64,000 nucleotides of DNA, from the NCBI RefSeq assembly GCF_011745365.1, contig NW_024468909.1, positions 1,178,001 through 1,242,000 of the forward strand. Reading direction: 5' to 3'. The notes beneath the pieces were generated by a model, which saw nothing but the letters and a program-made list of their open reading frames with translations, had not been told where the DNA came from and ran no database searches. Origin of the DNA: Cryphonectria parasitica EP155. Taxonomy: Eukaryota; Ascomycota; Sordariomycetes; Diaporthales; Cryphonectriaceae. Made by a program: the position numbers and the translations under genes. This document shows positions 23,701-35,174 of the stretch, piece after piece. How positions within the stretch are numbered: the stretch's first letter is position 1; each line of letters starts with the position of its first letter.

Positions 23701-25500
23701 TGGCTCAGTGGGTTTTTCTGGGGGCGGAGGCGCTGTAGTTCGCTTGACAGCGTCCTTCAGGGGCCCACTCCAGCTCGCTGTGGGGTCGACTTTTTCAGAC
23801 GCCGGGGTTGAGCTTCTTCGATCTATCAGCATAGCGTTCGATGACGGTGGTGTGTGTGAAACGCGGCTCGACGTCATTGAGGACCAACTTTCTGCATCGT
23901 GGAATTGGCCTAGACCGCTTCTGGTCATCTTCTGCCTCAAAAGCTCCGGACGTTTTTGAACGAGACCAGGGGCCTTGACAGTTCGGGCCTTGGTATGTTG
24001 TTTGCCCTGCCTTTTTAAACCCCTTCCTTTTGATTGCATTTCACAGCCTCTGATCCGCCCATAGGTTGTCGTGTTCGCTTTAGAGACGTAAATGCAATTG
24101 TAATTTGGGGAAAGCGCTGGTCAGACAGTGTGCAGACCATTTCCCGGAATTCTCGACCCACAAAGCTGTTTGGATAACCATTGACCTGGCGTGTGGCTCG
24201 ATCGACACTGGTCTCACGAACGACCACGTCGCTGAGTGATGCCCACCTAGTCCATCTCTCGTTTTTCTTGTTGACCCCAGGTGATAGACAACATTTTCAC
24301 CTGCTGTCCCAAGCGGGCTGGAATGGGGCAGGTGGTTTTACTCAACCAGTTCGGAGGTGGCCGCGGCAAGTCCGCCGACTGTTATTCAGCACAGGAGCTC
24401 AATGCCCATAGGCTGCTTGGTAGCACGGAAAGCTTTTTTGATTGCGACGAGAAAGATTGCTGCAGGCATCAGCCACCACTAGGATGGCGCACAAGGTAGT
24501 CTATTGGCTGCAGAGCCACAGCGGCGCCGCAAGAGCTTGGTTCAAAAAGGCAGGCCCAGTGATGATCAGCGGGCCCGGGCCTGCAGCAGGGGAGGCCACC
24601 TTGAGATCCATGCCCTGGGGTTGGCTGGTGGGCGGGGCCGGCATGGCGCTCTACCACCCAGGTCCTTGGCCGCCTAGCGTGCTGCGCGGCATTCCGGTAG
24701 ACGACATGTCTCGCCGCGCTAGATGACCGGCCGTTGACTACCTGTGGAGGACACAGGCCACACGCCACACCCAGTAACCACCTCCCCGGCCTCTTATTGC
24801 AGCGGCGCCACCCTGCTTTCAGTTGGCATGACCCGAGAACAGGATTGTGCCCTCCCCAAGATTGCGATCAGGATCCAGTCGATATTCTCCAGAATGCCAT
24901 CTCTTGATGGGCGCGCTGCCTTCTCGAGGCCGTTCTAGACGGCATTGTGACCAGATCGGTATGCCGATCAGGGCCTCGTGTCCCTTGTTCCGATGAGTGT
25001 TCCTGAACATCGAGTAGTCCCTGCGTTCTTGGCAACGCCAACAAGAGCAAGCCGAAGGAAGCTAGATGTTTGTGACTGCTACCGATCGAGGCGGAGATGC
25101 AGATGGGAGGGCAGACAGATAGTGAGGCGTGCTGCCTTGACTGCCGTGCTCAACAGCTACTTACCTGTCATACTGGCACACAAGGCCATCAAACCCCACA
25201 CTCTGAGGGCGAGATCTCCGGGGCATCAACATGGGATGGATGCATTCCACAGGCGATCTCACCATCAGGTAAGGTTTGGAAGGAGTCGACGATCCCTCGA
25301 GAAGCGAGTCCATGTTGGCGACAACGCCAACCGGTGAAAAGACCTTGCTCGGGTTCGTACTATGGTGCAGAGCAGTGGCCTGTCACTTGACGGAAGAAGT
25401 GACCGTGCAGGGGGTTTTCCAGAGGAGGAGCGTCAGCCGGAATAGCAGACGACTTGCAGCACCGCATCATTATCGATACTAGGGTCTCGAAGTCTCAACA
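20701..25500. promoter_or_regulatory. Gene-free block with six TCACTTGA octamers (candidate regulatory region)
   Basis: Within the gene desert, TCACTTGA occurs at 20828-20835, 21190-21197, 22149-22156, 23029-23036 and 25383-25390 on the plus strand and as its complement at 22190-22197. The core CACTTG is an E-box type hexamer (CANNTG), a class bound by bHLH proteins. No coding exon is recognised here. Regulatory function is inference from the clustering alone. Confidence 0.35.
21632..21666. repeat. CT-rich microsatellite
   Basis: Imperfect (CT)n/(CTCTCTCC)n tract of about 35 bp. Confidence 0.9.
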
Positions 25501-26237
25501 CTTTTGCCGCCCCAGAGTGTAGCCGATGAAGGTTTCCATCCATGCCCTTCGGTCGACGAGTCAGTCCTTGGGGACTGCATCCAACCCAAACGTCCAATGA
25601 AGGTCATTCTGCGGTAGCGGACTGCATCGGTACTATGTACATAGTAAGTTGGTTTAGAACATGAATCCCACACGGTTCCACGGGCCATACATGAGGGAAT
25701 GACGGGCATGCGCTGTCAGCGCAGGAAATGTGCTGAGACTGAACCCCGCGCCGAAGCTTGCTGTCCTTGCATGCGTGCGGTTTAGGCGGTGTCCGTGTTC
25801 CCAGACCTCACCAGACGGAGAAATGGGTCTGGTTATACTGAAACAGGGTGTGGAGTGCATACAGTGGTGTTCACAGAAGGTACGTAGCATGCTAACTTTG
25901 GGAGGAACAAACTTACTTTTTCTTTAATAAAAAAAAGAGGCCTTGACATGGGTTTTGGATATACTGTACTTTCTCAGTTTGATTCTTCGGCTGAGGTAGT
26001 AGTGGGTGGATGCACGAACTAGCCATCCTAGTAGCTCACCCTGGGGACTGTTATCACATACTCCTCGCGTACTTTAGCAGCTTGGAGCATACTGACTAAT
26101 CAAGCTCGCCCCACCACCACACGTTTTGTTGGTTTTTTTCGTGCTTACCCTCTCGAGTCTAGAGCGCCCTGACACGTGCCCCGCATTACTGGCGGCTGAT
26201 AAGCCGATAAGATGGCGGGGCCTTTTCGAATGGAGCC

Positions 26238-26256
26238 AAAAAAAAAAAAAAAAAAA
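26238..26256. repeat. A19 homopolymer
   Basis: Run of nineteen A followed by more A-rich sequence. No adjacent element remnant or target-site duplication was recognised. Confidence 0.9.
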
Positions 26257-27167
26257 GAGAAGGAAAAGCCACAAAAAAAACCAGACCGATTCAATCTTCA
26301 CCATTATTACATGATGCGATTTTGTTCGATCTGCAACACGAATACGGTGTGACCTGAGTGAGCCATACGTGCACCTCGCACACACACATTTCCATGTTCG
26401 GTCTGAAACATGCGGCACGGAATACTGACTGAGTCTTTGATCGCCTGTCCTTGCTCATTGACCAATCAGACTAGCGAGTTGGAGGGCTGGCCTTTTGAAA
26501 CACCCATCGATGTCTTTTTCTCGGTGTCCCTTTGGTCCAGCGTGCTGTTCAAAGATCGCTTCTGATCACAGTCCTCATCATGTCACGAAGTGTAGATATC
26601 CGGCATTGCTGGCTCCTCTTTCGCGCAGAGTTCATTCGTGATGATCTTTCTTCTCCGCAAAAAGAATGGGAAGGAGGAGAAGCACACATGCACAAATCCG
26701 GAAAGCAACGTCTGGGGGAGCCCATTGCATCCCCAGAGTACGTACTATGGTACATTGCATACTCCATGGGGTAGCACCACTGTGTATCGCGCAACATGGG
26801 ACGATGATGGAGTTTGTTTCGTTCGGGTGGGCTCGAGATTAAGGTTCATGCGAGTTCCACTTTCCTGAGCTGACCTCCTTGGTCCACACTATAATTCATG
26901 GTAGAAGCCCGTGTTGTAGCCCTCCCCATGGTATATCGTATAGGCCCCGATTCCTCATGACTCAGCAGTTTGGTCTAGGCCGGCAAATTCAGAGTCAGCC
27001 TTTCTGCACACACTTTTCTTTTCTCCTTTGCAACATGGACGGACCTTGAACGGGAATTTACGATCTCGCATTATCGCTGCCCGCTGCTCACCGCCTCCAC
27101 TTGGTGAAAGATAACCATTCACTGCTAGAAACGTGCCGAGCGGGAAGGTATTAGATGAGTACGAGTA

Positions 27168-27192
27168 AGAGAGAGGGAGAGAGAGAGAGAGA
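27168..27192. repeat. GA microsatellite
   Basis: GA repeat with one GGG interruption. Confidence 0.9.
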
Positions 27193-29998
27193 TATCGGCA
27201 GGTTTCATGATGGGAAGGTGGTTGCTACGCGAAATAATTACACAGTAAAAACACTTCAGATATAACTAAGCAAAAATCTAGCGACTGTTGTTTCTTCGAT
27301 GGAATATTGTTGTGCAAAGCTGTCCACGCGGCCTGTGCACACAGGCTCGTACGACTACCATGGTACCATTCTGATCGAGCTTGGGGTGGGGCCATTTTTC
27401 TTTCCTTTCCCTTTGTTCTCCGATCCTGTGCGCATCGCAGAGAATCCAAAAGTCTAAAGTAAACTTCACGTCCGGTATAACATATAATAAAGTTAATCAA
27501 GGATCGAGGCTGAGCGTGGGAACTTTTTCACAAGATGATTAGATACACGGCCAGGGGGTGTGCGTGGCACAAAAGCGTCGCCTTGCGTTGCGGCTGTATC
27601 TCCGCAACCGGGCCCTCGGCTGTGATTGCCCTGGAGCGAGAGGGGAGGAAACTGCAAGCGGGCGGATAAGCAGATCTCGCCACAGATATCGGATCTCCCC
27701 CTCCTCCTCCCCATGAAGCGAGCACCTCATTGCGCAGCCTTCCTCGTGTATCGGCATCAGCATGTGGAGACATGTTCTTCTTATCAGCAGCGGGCTCGTA
27801 CTTGATCGCCGCGGGCTTCTCACATGCATCTGCAAACATCACGCGGTAAAAGAAGAGGGCCAAAGGGGGGGGGGAAGACAAAGGCAAGAGGAAACGGGAA
27901 TGGTGGTGATTTCGGACCGCTCGGAATGGGGTTTGGAACATCAAGCGCCCAAAATGGCCAAGCTTTTGTTGCACCCCGTATCGCGAGCCTCATTTTGACA
28001 TATCTAGGGCATATCATGTCATGACGCCGACCTCCGCTGACCTCTACCCGTCCCGCAAGTGGGCCGGCCCACGATGCCGTCAAGACCGATGCCTCTGACG
28101 TGCCGGTTGCAGATCGCGGGGCCTCAATTCCGTACTGCGTGCTTGATACCATCGTTGCTATTTGTTGCACGTGGTAATTAAGAAAGAAGCGGCAATAAAC
28201 TTTGCTTGGCCTGAGACAAGTCTCTTTGATTCTCTTTTGAAGTGGTCCTAACAATCTCGTCAGGAGATCCTTGCGTCACTCACGGCACGGTCATGGCCGG
28301 TCAGAAATGATATCAGAAATCAGAAATATCTTGTCATTTCGAACCTTACCTCACCTCCTTGCGGCCCCCAAAATTGACAAAGCCCGTGCTATGGGAAAGT
28401 GAAAAGAGAAGAAAAAAAAAGGAGGAGGGGGGTGGGCTGTTCCCGTTGGAGGAGCCATCTCGCGTTCGTATTTGTCTCGTCCTTTTATCAGCATGTTCTT
28501 TGTCCGCACAAGCCGGAGCGGCTTGGATCATGGGGTTTGCTGTTTTGCTGTCGGACATTTTGATTCTCACCCTCTCTTCTTATCAATCTGACAAAGCATG
28601 AAAAGACCGGTCCGGGCTTGGCCAATTATGCGCCAGAGACATGTTCGGTTTGTAACGCCCGCAGCAAGCCGCCGATCGTTTGTACGAGGTTTCACACAAT
28701 AATAGAGAATTGAGGTGGTTGCGTGGCTGCGTGGATAAGACGCCGGTGTGAACAGATCGTCAACAAGGTCCCATCGCGTCCTTTGCCGAGCGCTGCTTCT
28801 CGGCTCGAGTTGAGATGCGGTGTGTCATTAGCGAACTCCCCTGGTTATGGCGTAGGGACGTCGAGTCTGGAACTCCACAGCACCTAGTACCAGGGGAAGG
28901 TCAAACCATTTCGATTTCATGGACTTGGGGGACAATCCAGTGCAACTCTGTTCTATCGTTGTCGCAATAACTGTCCGCAAGCAATCGCGTACATCTCATA
29001 CGAGTGGTTGCCTGGCACGCTGACATGCCGCCATCAGAACTGCGGCCAATTCTGCGGGGATGGCGTGATATTAAGCAATTCTTCGCCTCCTTCACCAGCG
29101 CACCCGCTGCGAGATAAGCGCCCTCCCTTTGTCAAACATCTCTCGCAAAGGTCCACAAGAGAGGAGTATAATAGAATGACTAGGTGTGCCTCATCATGGA
29201 GGTGATATCGGCCGGCTATATAGGGGATTGCACAGTAGTGCAGACAAAGTTCTCTCACACTTGGGCGTTGCTGGGTTGATAGCAACAGATGGCGTTGTTC
29301 TTTTTTGCAACAGATTCATCTTTGCAGTGGAGCACAACTTCCAGAGGCCAAGCGACGACAACCGTTGTCCCCACCCGGTGTGCAACGGTGGTATCAATCA
29401 TTGACAAGGTAGAGCCACAGAAGGCCCCCTGGCTCGTGCTGGGTTATGGTCAGAGACCTGGGTCTGGACGACTGTGGAGCACCCGGAAGCTCGGATCCTC
29501 GACTCGCTTGGAGCCAATGAAAGTTTCTAAACACCCCTTGGCATGGGATTAAGAGAGAAAACGAGGGGCTCTAGTTGGTGTGTTTTGGATGGCCGATCGA
29601 TAGAGATCAGAGGTCTTGCATGAGTCTTCCTGGCGAGCGTCCTTGTGTGCTTCTGAGAAGAGAAGGTCTGAGAGAGAATTCTTCAGGGAATCATCTGGCA
29701 GGCTGCTCTGATGATGTCTCTTAAATGATTTTCGGCCGTGCGATGCTTTTGAAGCACGCTGGAATTCTCGCTGAACAGGCTTATCCCTGTGTACTGGCCT
29801 AGGAGCTGGGATGGTAGTGGCCGCGGAGAAAAAGCTGCATCCTCCTAAGATTAGCGCTGCAGCTTCACGTCGCGGAGCCCCCCAAGAAGGTGCCCTTGAT
29901 ACGATCTCCCATAGGATATCTCTCCGGCTCCGGGACGGGAAAAAGTGCTACATAATACCTACAGCACCGATCCCCGGCAGCAAGTCCAGTGCGGCAGC

Positions 29999-30016
29999 TG
30001 TGTGTGTGTGTGTGTG
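29999..30016. repeat. (TG)9 microsatellite
   Basis: Perfect TG repeat followed by a purine-rich stretch (GAGAGAGAAACAGAGAAGAAGAAG). Confidence 0.95.
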
Positions 30017-31426
30017 ACTCTGAGAGAGAAACAGAGAAGAAGAAGAAAAAAATACAAAGTACGTACATCAGAGCCAGTGATCCAGAGGCAATGATTTCTG
30101 TCGAGACCACGAAAAGACCTTCGGGATTAATGGTCAAGGCTCATTGTAGTGCAGCGAGCGGGCCTAGGGGTCGGACTGCATCAACAGACCTCGTGATGAT
30201 TTGCAGATGCTGGTCTGAGCCGTGTCAAATCCTTGGATCTCCGAATACCATCTTGGACTGCTTCTGGTATCTCCACTTCCCCACGGTGTTGTCCCCCGCG
30301 AAGCAACTGAGAGGAGTAGTCTGGACAAGGTTGAATATGTAATGACCCCAGGATTTATTGATGCTGTCACATAAAGTACTGGCAGAATCGCATGAGCGTT
30401 ATGATATAGTGTTATTCTCCACAGCGTGTCTGTAGGCCACGGTACTCGGCGCCGCCGTTAAGTGGATCAGCAACTACGTGTTGTGTTGGCAGTCAACAGA
30501 GTCGTTGATTCAAGTGCAAGGCCCGCCGTCCCGCCATCTAGGTGGACCGTAGTGTTGACGGTGCAATCACAAGGACAGGAATGTGGTTGGAGTACCGGTG
30601 GGCTCTGATCTGCCGGTCTTATGCAGCAGTGCAGTGCCCACAGTGATCCACGACATCTTGACATCAAGTGCAGGCTGTGTAATTCTTTTTTTCTGGTGCA
30701 AAGAGCAGTTCAAGATGGTATGCCTGTGGAAGAGCATCAACGTATGCATGCTGTCCGAGACAGGACAACAGAGGGTCTCACAAAGGGCCTACTAGGTTGC
30801 CGCCGGAGGAGAATCCAGGCGGCAGTTTGCATCATAAAACCCCGCAGCGACAACGGCCTCACTTTGCCACTGTGGCAGCTGAGGCAGCTGAAAAGCCTGG
30901 CGCCTTCAACGAAAAGGTGTTTACTGGTCCGGGCGTAGGCATAGCGGGAGAGACGGGCTTCTTTACACACTCGTGCTGATTGAACACGGCGGCCACCAGA
31001 GGTGGTTGAAGCTAGATCGAAGAGCAGCTTTTATCAAGAAGCCACGCAGATACGAGTATTTCGGCAGAGCAGCTCACTGGTGCCGCAATAGTTATGGTGT
31101 GGTGCTGGCACGGGCAGTAAATGAGAACTCAAAGTGTATAGCCTCTCTGTCTCTCAGCCTCTTCTCGTTGATCTCCTGCTGTCCATAGTAAGAGGTGGAT
31201 CGAGAGCATGCTGCCTGTTCGGGATTAGGCCCGAGCTTTGACTTAAAAAAAAACCATGTTGATAAAAATGGCTCGGTAGGATCAACTGGGACGGCTGCAC
31301 TGTGCGCCCAATCCTTCCAAGTGTCAGGCTCTGCAGTGGGATCAGTCCATCGAGAGTTTAAAAGAGACACGTTGGCTGACCCGTAGCCTCGCATGATCTG
31401 CTCGTGAGTTGACCTGACTGGGAGAG

Positions 31427-31449
31427 TGACTGACTGACTGACTGACTGG
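31427..31449. repeat. (TGAC)n tetranucleotide repeat
   Basis: Between five and six perfect TGAC units in tandem. Tetranucleotide repeats are less common than di- and trinucleotides in fungal DNA. Confidence 0.95.
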
Positions 31450-33059
31450 AAAGCAGGAGCTGGAGGAGGACCGGGGTGGGACTGCGCCAAACCTGGGGAT
31501 CCGGAGCTTTCCTGATGATCAGCAGACAGTGAGGCTCTGGGGCTGATGCTGGATCTCACTGTCATGGTCCGAGAAAAGATGAAACACATCCTGTTGAACT
31601 CAGTTGATCATCTAGATTTAGTCTTGTCTTACCTGTACCCTTTCTCTCCTTCCCCGTCGCCTGCGACGTGTTCGTCGGAGAACGCGCCTCCTGATTTCTC
31701 TCTCTGCGCACGCCAGCCGCGCAATTCGTGCCGCGATAGTAAATTGTATTTCCATCCATGCTCTCGGAAAGGGACCAAAAGGTCTGGATAGCGGCAGAGT
31801 CCGAAGAAGACGAATTAGCGAATGAGTAATGACCGTGGAATATGCCCATGTGCGCCGATGATTCGATGGAGGATCCGCCCTCCATGCGTCTGTCGGCGAC
31901 TCAGCATGGGCGGCTTCCCTCTGCAGTCTGCGTGTTGGCTGGTTTGTTAGTGGGTACAAAGGCAGGCAACTGACATTGGAGTGCCTCACACCGCTAAATA
32001 TGGAGCAGGCACAGCAGCTGGCGGCCTAGACCGTCGCCCCTAGAGGGCCCAGCTTAACAAGCGCGCAGAGCAGCATCTGAGACCGCAGCCCACGGGCCAC
32101 AGGACGACGTCATTGTCCAGGCGTGCGTGCTGTCATCAGTGGACCTCTATCGCCTGTGCCAACCCTGCCCTGGCTCTCAGAGGCTGGGAGCACATACCTA
32201 CATGACAGGTCCAAGAATTCTTCAGCGCTGACGATGCCTGTTTGTTGTTGAGAAGACAGAGAACATTTCCCATAAGACACATAATCTACAATAGCCGTGA
32301 TGAGCGGTCAAAGTGGTCGGGCAGAGAGGGGTTCGCATATGCACACCTGGCCCCTCTGGTTCCCTTGAACCCCTTCTGCAGCGTATCTGCGGAACCAACT
32401 CAACAGGTGTGGGATCTTGAACCACCGATGGCCAATCCCCTTACCGGTGGATCACTAGGTCTGCGGGAAGGGCCCATATATTCAAGAGCGTCTGCAGCGT
32501 CTGCCCCTCCGTCTTCCAGTGCCTTGAATACTACCTTGACAGCGTGTTGACCCATGGAGAGCGCGGAGATTTGCCCACTGGATCTGGAAAAGCGGAAGAC
32601 AGGGCGACGTGGACAAAGACGCATGGCTAGGCGTGTCGTTGGGGTAAAGGCAAAAAAATTTCAGTCTTCCATGCGTCTTCCATCCAGTCGTTGTTGTTGG
32701 GAAGTGATGTTGGCATTGGGAGGACTAGAAATTCGGGAGAGCGGCATGAACAGGTCAGAGAGGTAGGGGAGGCAAGAATCATGCTCACCTCTTGCCACGA
32801 CAGCAAGAGGAAGGTTGGGTGGCAGGCCTGTGCGTCTGTGTACATGGTGAGCTTCTATGCAAAGAGGCAGCCAACACGGCAGCTCTTGAGAAGAGGGAAC
32901 GAAACGTAACAAAAAGATGCAGTCTCAAAAAGATGAAAAGAAGCTCGCGCAATGGTACGTGATGGAGCTCGTGGTGTTGGATCAACATGCCATGGTGAGT
33001 GACAGGTACCACGGAAATCCTGTGGGAGGGAGGAAGAGCGATACAGTGCGAAACGGTGC

Positions 33060-35174
33060 TATTTTAACATGGCTTTTCTTTTCGTTGTCTTTACTTCTTT
33101 TCTTTTTCCCTCTCGATTTTTATTTTATTTTTATTTCCGTCTGTCTTTTTTTTCCTTGGTTTTTGGCCCACACCCTGGTCCATGCTAGGGATCCCAGATC
33201 CTACCCCAACTTCAAAAGTCCAAACCCCATCAGATTCCCTGTTCAAGTACTTGACTCCACTAGCAAGCCCCCCTGTCAGTGGAGGTCCCAGGGACCTTGC
33301 TTGTGCCCTGCTTCCTTGTCTGGGTACCCTTCTGGGCTCACCAGTTCGACTTCCTTGGCGACTTCCTTGGCAACTTTGGCAAGGCAACTACTATGTACCA
33401 CCAGAAAGTACGAAATGCAGTGGTGGGAGAGTACATGATCTAGCAGCACACACCACCCCTTCTTTAGTAGGTTTCCTCTGCACAGGCCTGTGCGCCCCCC
33501 AAACAAACCAGTCTCAGTCTACTCCTAGCACTGAGATAGCAGCCCCCCACCAATACCTACCAACCATCCAAGCACATCCCCATCCTGCACTTCCTCCATC
33601 TCAACAACAAAACACTGGCGATTGTGTACCCATCCTGTGGCAACTTAAGCGATAAATTCTTTCTCATTGTCTTTCTCAAGGAAAAACGTGTAGACCATGT
33701 AAGTACCATTAGGAAGTATTCTATTCATGCCCTCTTGGAACATGCGTTGTCCTGCCTGGGTGGGAACTAGGATTTTTAAACTGCGCATTTTGCTTAATTT
33801 TTTTTTGGTTGTTGACAAGCGCTTGGCCCTGTAGCGTTGGCAGGAGTGGTACCCCAGATAACCCCAGCGCAACAAACTCAACTGAACTAGGCACACCCCT
33901 ACCGCTTCTGTCTGGCCACACCTCCTCTCCCCCTAGGCTGTGGGCTGCACACATTCCTGCCATTCAAAACCAAGGCCGTTCCCGCACCTCCCGTACCCAA
34001 AGAGCCTCCCGTTCCTCTCTTTACTCTCCCTACCCTCAACTTGCCTCACTGGCATTCTCTATCCCGTCCTATTTTCTTCTTTCTCTTCTCCTCTTCCTTG
34101 ACGACAAGACAATCGAACCTCACGGCTGTCGCTCTGTCTTGAATTCTTACCCTATTGTCTCAGTTCCCACCCGCTACTTTTACGAGTGACTGACGACAGT
34201 GACGAGACGAAGCCGGCCAGCCCCAAGCAGAAGAAGGACGAGCCAGGTCATATATCCACACTGTTTTTGCTTCCTGGTCCACTTTACGTCCTGCCGATAT
34301 CGAACGACTTGATCTGTCGAACGAACAGCGTACATCACCGCACCCCCCGGCCGCGACAACTCATCAGGACCCAAGAACGTCGCCTGTCGGACGTTTCCTT
34401 GTTCTTCACCTAGGAAAAAGAGCGGTGGAAGTCCTCTTGAACCACACCACTCGTCGAGCATCCTTATTCGTCGTGAAGCAACACGAGAGAGGAAACCAAG
34501 GTCTTACAAAAAGTCCTACTCTGGTCGAAATCGATCACCCCAACCTCCTCAACGTCACGTTCTGTGACAGATCCATCTCCCCTCCCAAGAACAACTCGAA
34601 CTCTCGTCACCTCGACGATCGAGACGAGTTGCCACTCAGACCTTGCTCTTGCACTTGGTTAGATCTTTTGCTCAGTTGCTGGAATATTGCCTGGGTAATC
34701 CTGTCGCCTTGTCTTGCTGCTCGTCCCATCCACCTGGTGAGTACCTTCCGGAATACTTCTTATTGCCCGGATCGACCTTGCCGTTGTAGTGAATGCTGCC
34801 ACCCTCAAGGCCGGCCAGTCATCGAGTCCGGCCCTGTCACTTTTCCCTCTGCTGCAAATGACGGGACCTTCTCCCCAATAATCTGCACGCTCTAAATACC
34901 ACTTGGCTGTCCCCTTCCAACGGCATCTATCCTCCCTTCGGCTACTTGGTCGACATATCACTTGTGCTCTTAGGATACGAGACTAATTTGGCCTCAAAAT
35001 ATAGACACGCTTTTATTCCGACGGCCAGCCTCATCAACGGCACCTACTCAGGCTTATGCTTCGTTGATCTCGCCCTCGACAATCTCTCATCCTTTGGCTT
35101 GCGTTGTTTCGCACTCGCCTTATTCAACCTTCTCTTCCTCCCTCCTTCATTCATTGTCAGCTTCAGTCGCTGGA
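33060..35174 (+). promoter_or_regulatory. Pyrimidine-rich promoter/long leader of the PP1 regulatory subunit gene
   Basis: Long T- and CT-rich tracts (for example 33060-33165 and 34010-34125) precede the ORF by up to 2 kb on the coding strand, a pattern typical of fungal promoters and long 5' UTRs. A GTGAGT donor at 34738 followed by a TTGTAG acceptor near 34788 could be a leader intron, and several short upstream ORFs are present. No independent protein gene is recognised. Transcript start is not determinable from sequence. Confidence 0.45.

Larger units (their letters stand above)
25501..33059. other. Continuation of the gene-poor region
   Basis: No exon with recognisable protein motifs. 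It contains A19 (26238-26256), a GA repeat (27168-27192), TG9 (29999-30016) and a TGAC tetranucleotide repeat (31427-31449). Longer open frames here are rich in Arg, Ser, Cys and Trp, as expected of non-coding GC-moderate DNA. Confidence 0.55.

Noticed and set aside
23552..24039. Overlapping ORFs of 135 (plus) and 127 (minus) codons
   Set aside because: Both are low-complexity with no motif; neither strand is favoured.
31092..31589. 165-codon minus-strand ORF in the gene desert
   Set aside because: Contains the TGAC repeat translated as SQSVSQS-like sequence and no conserved segment.
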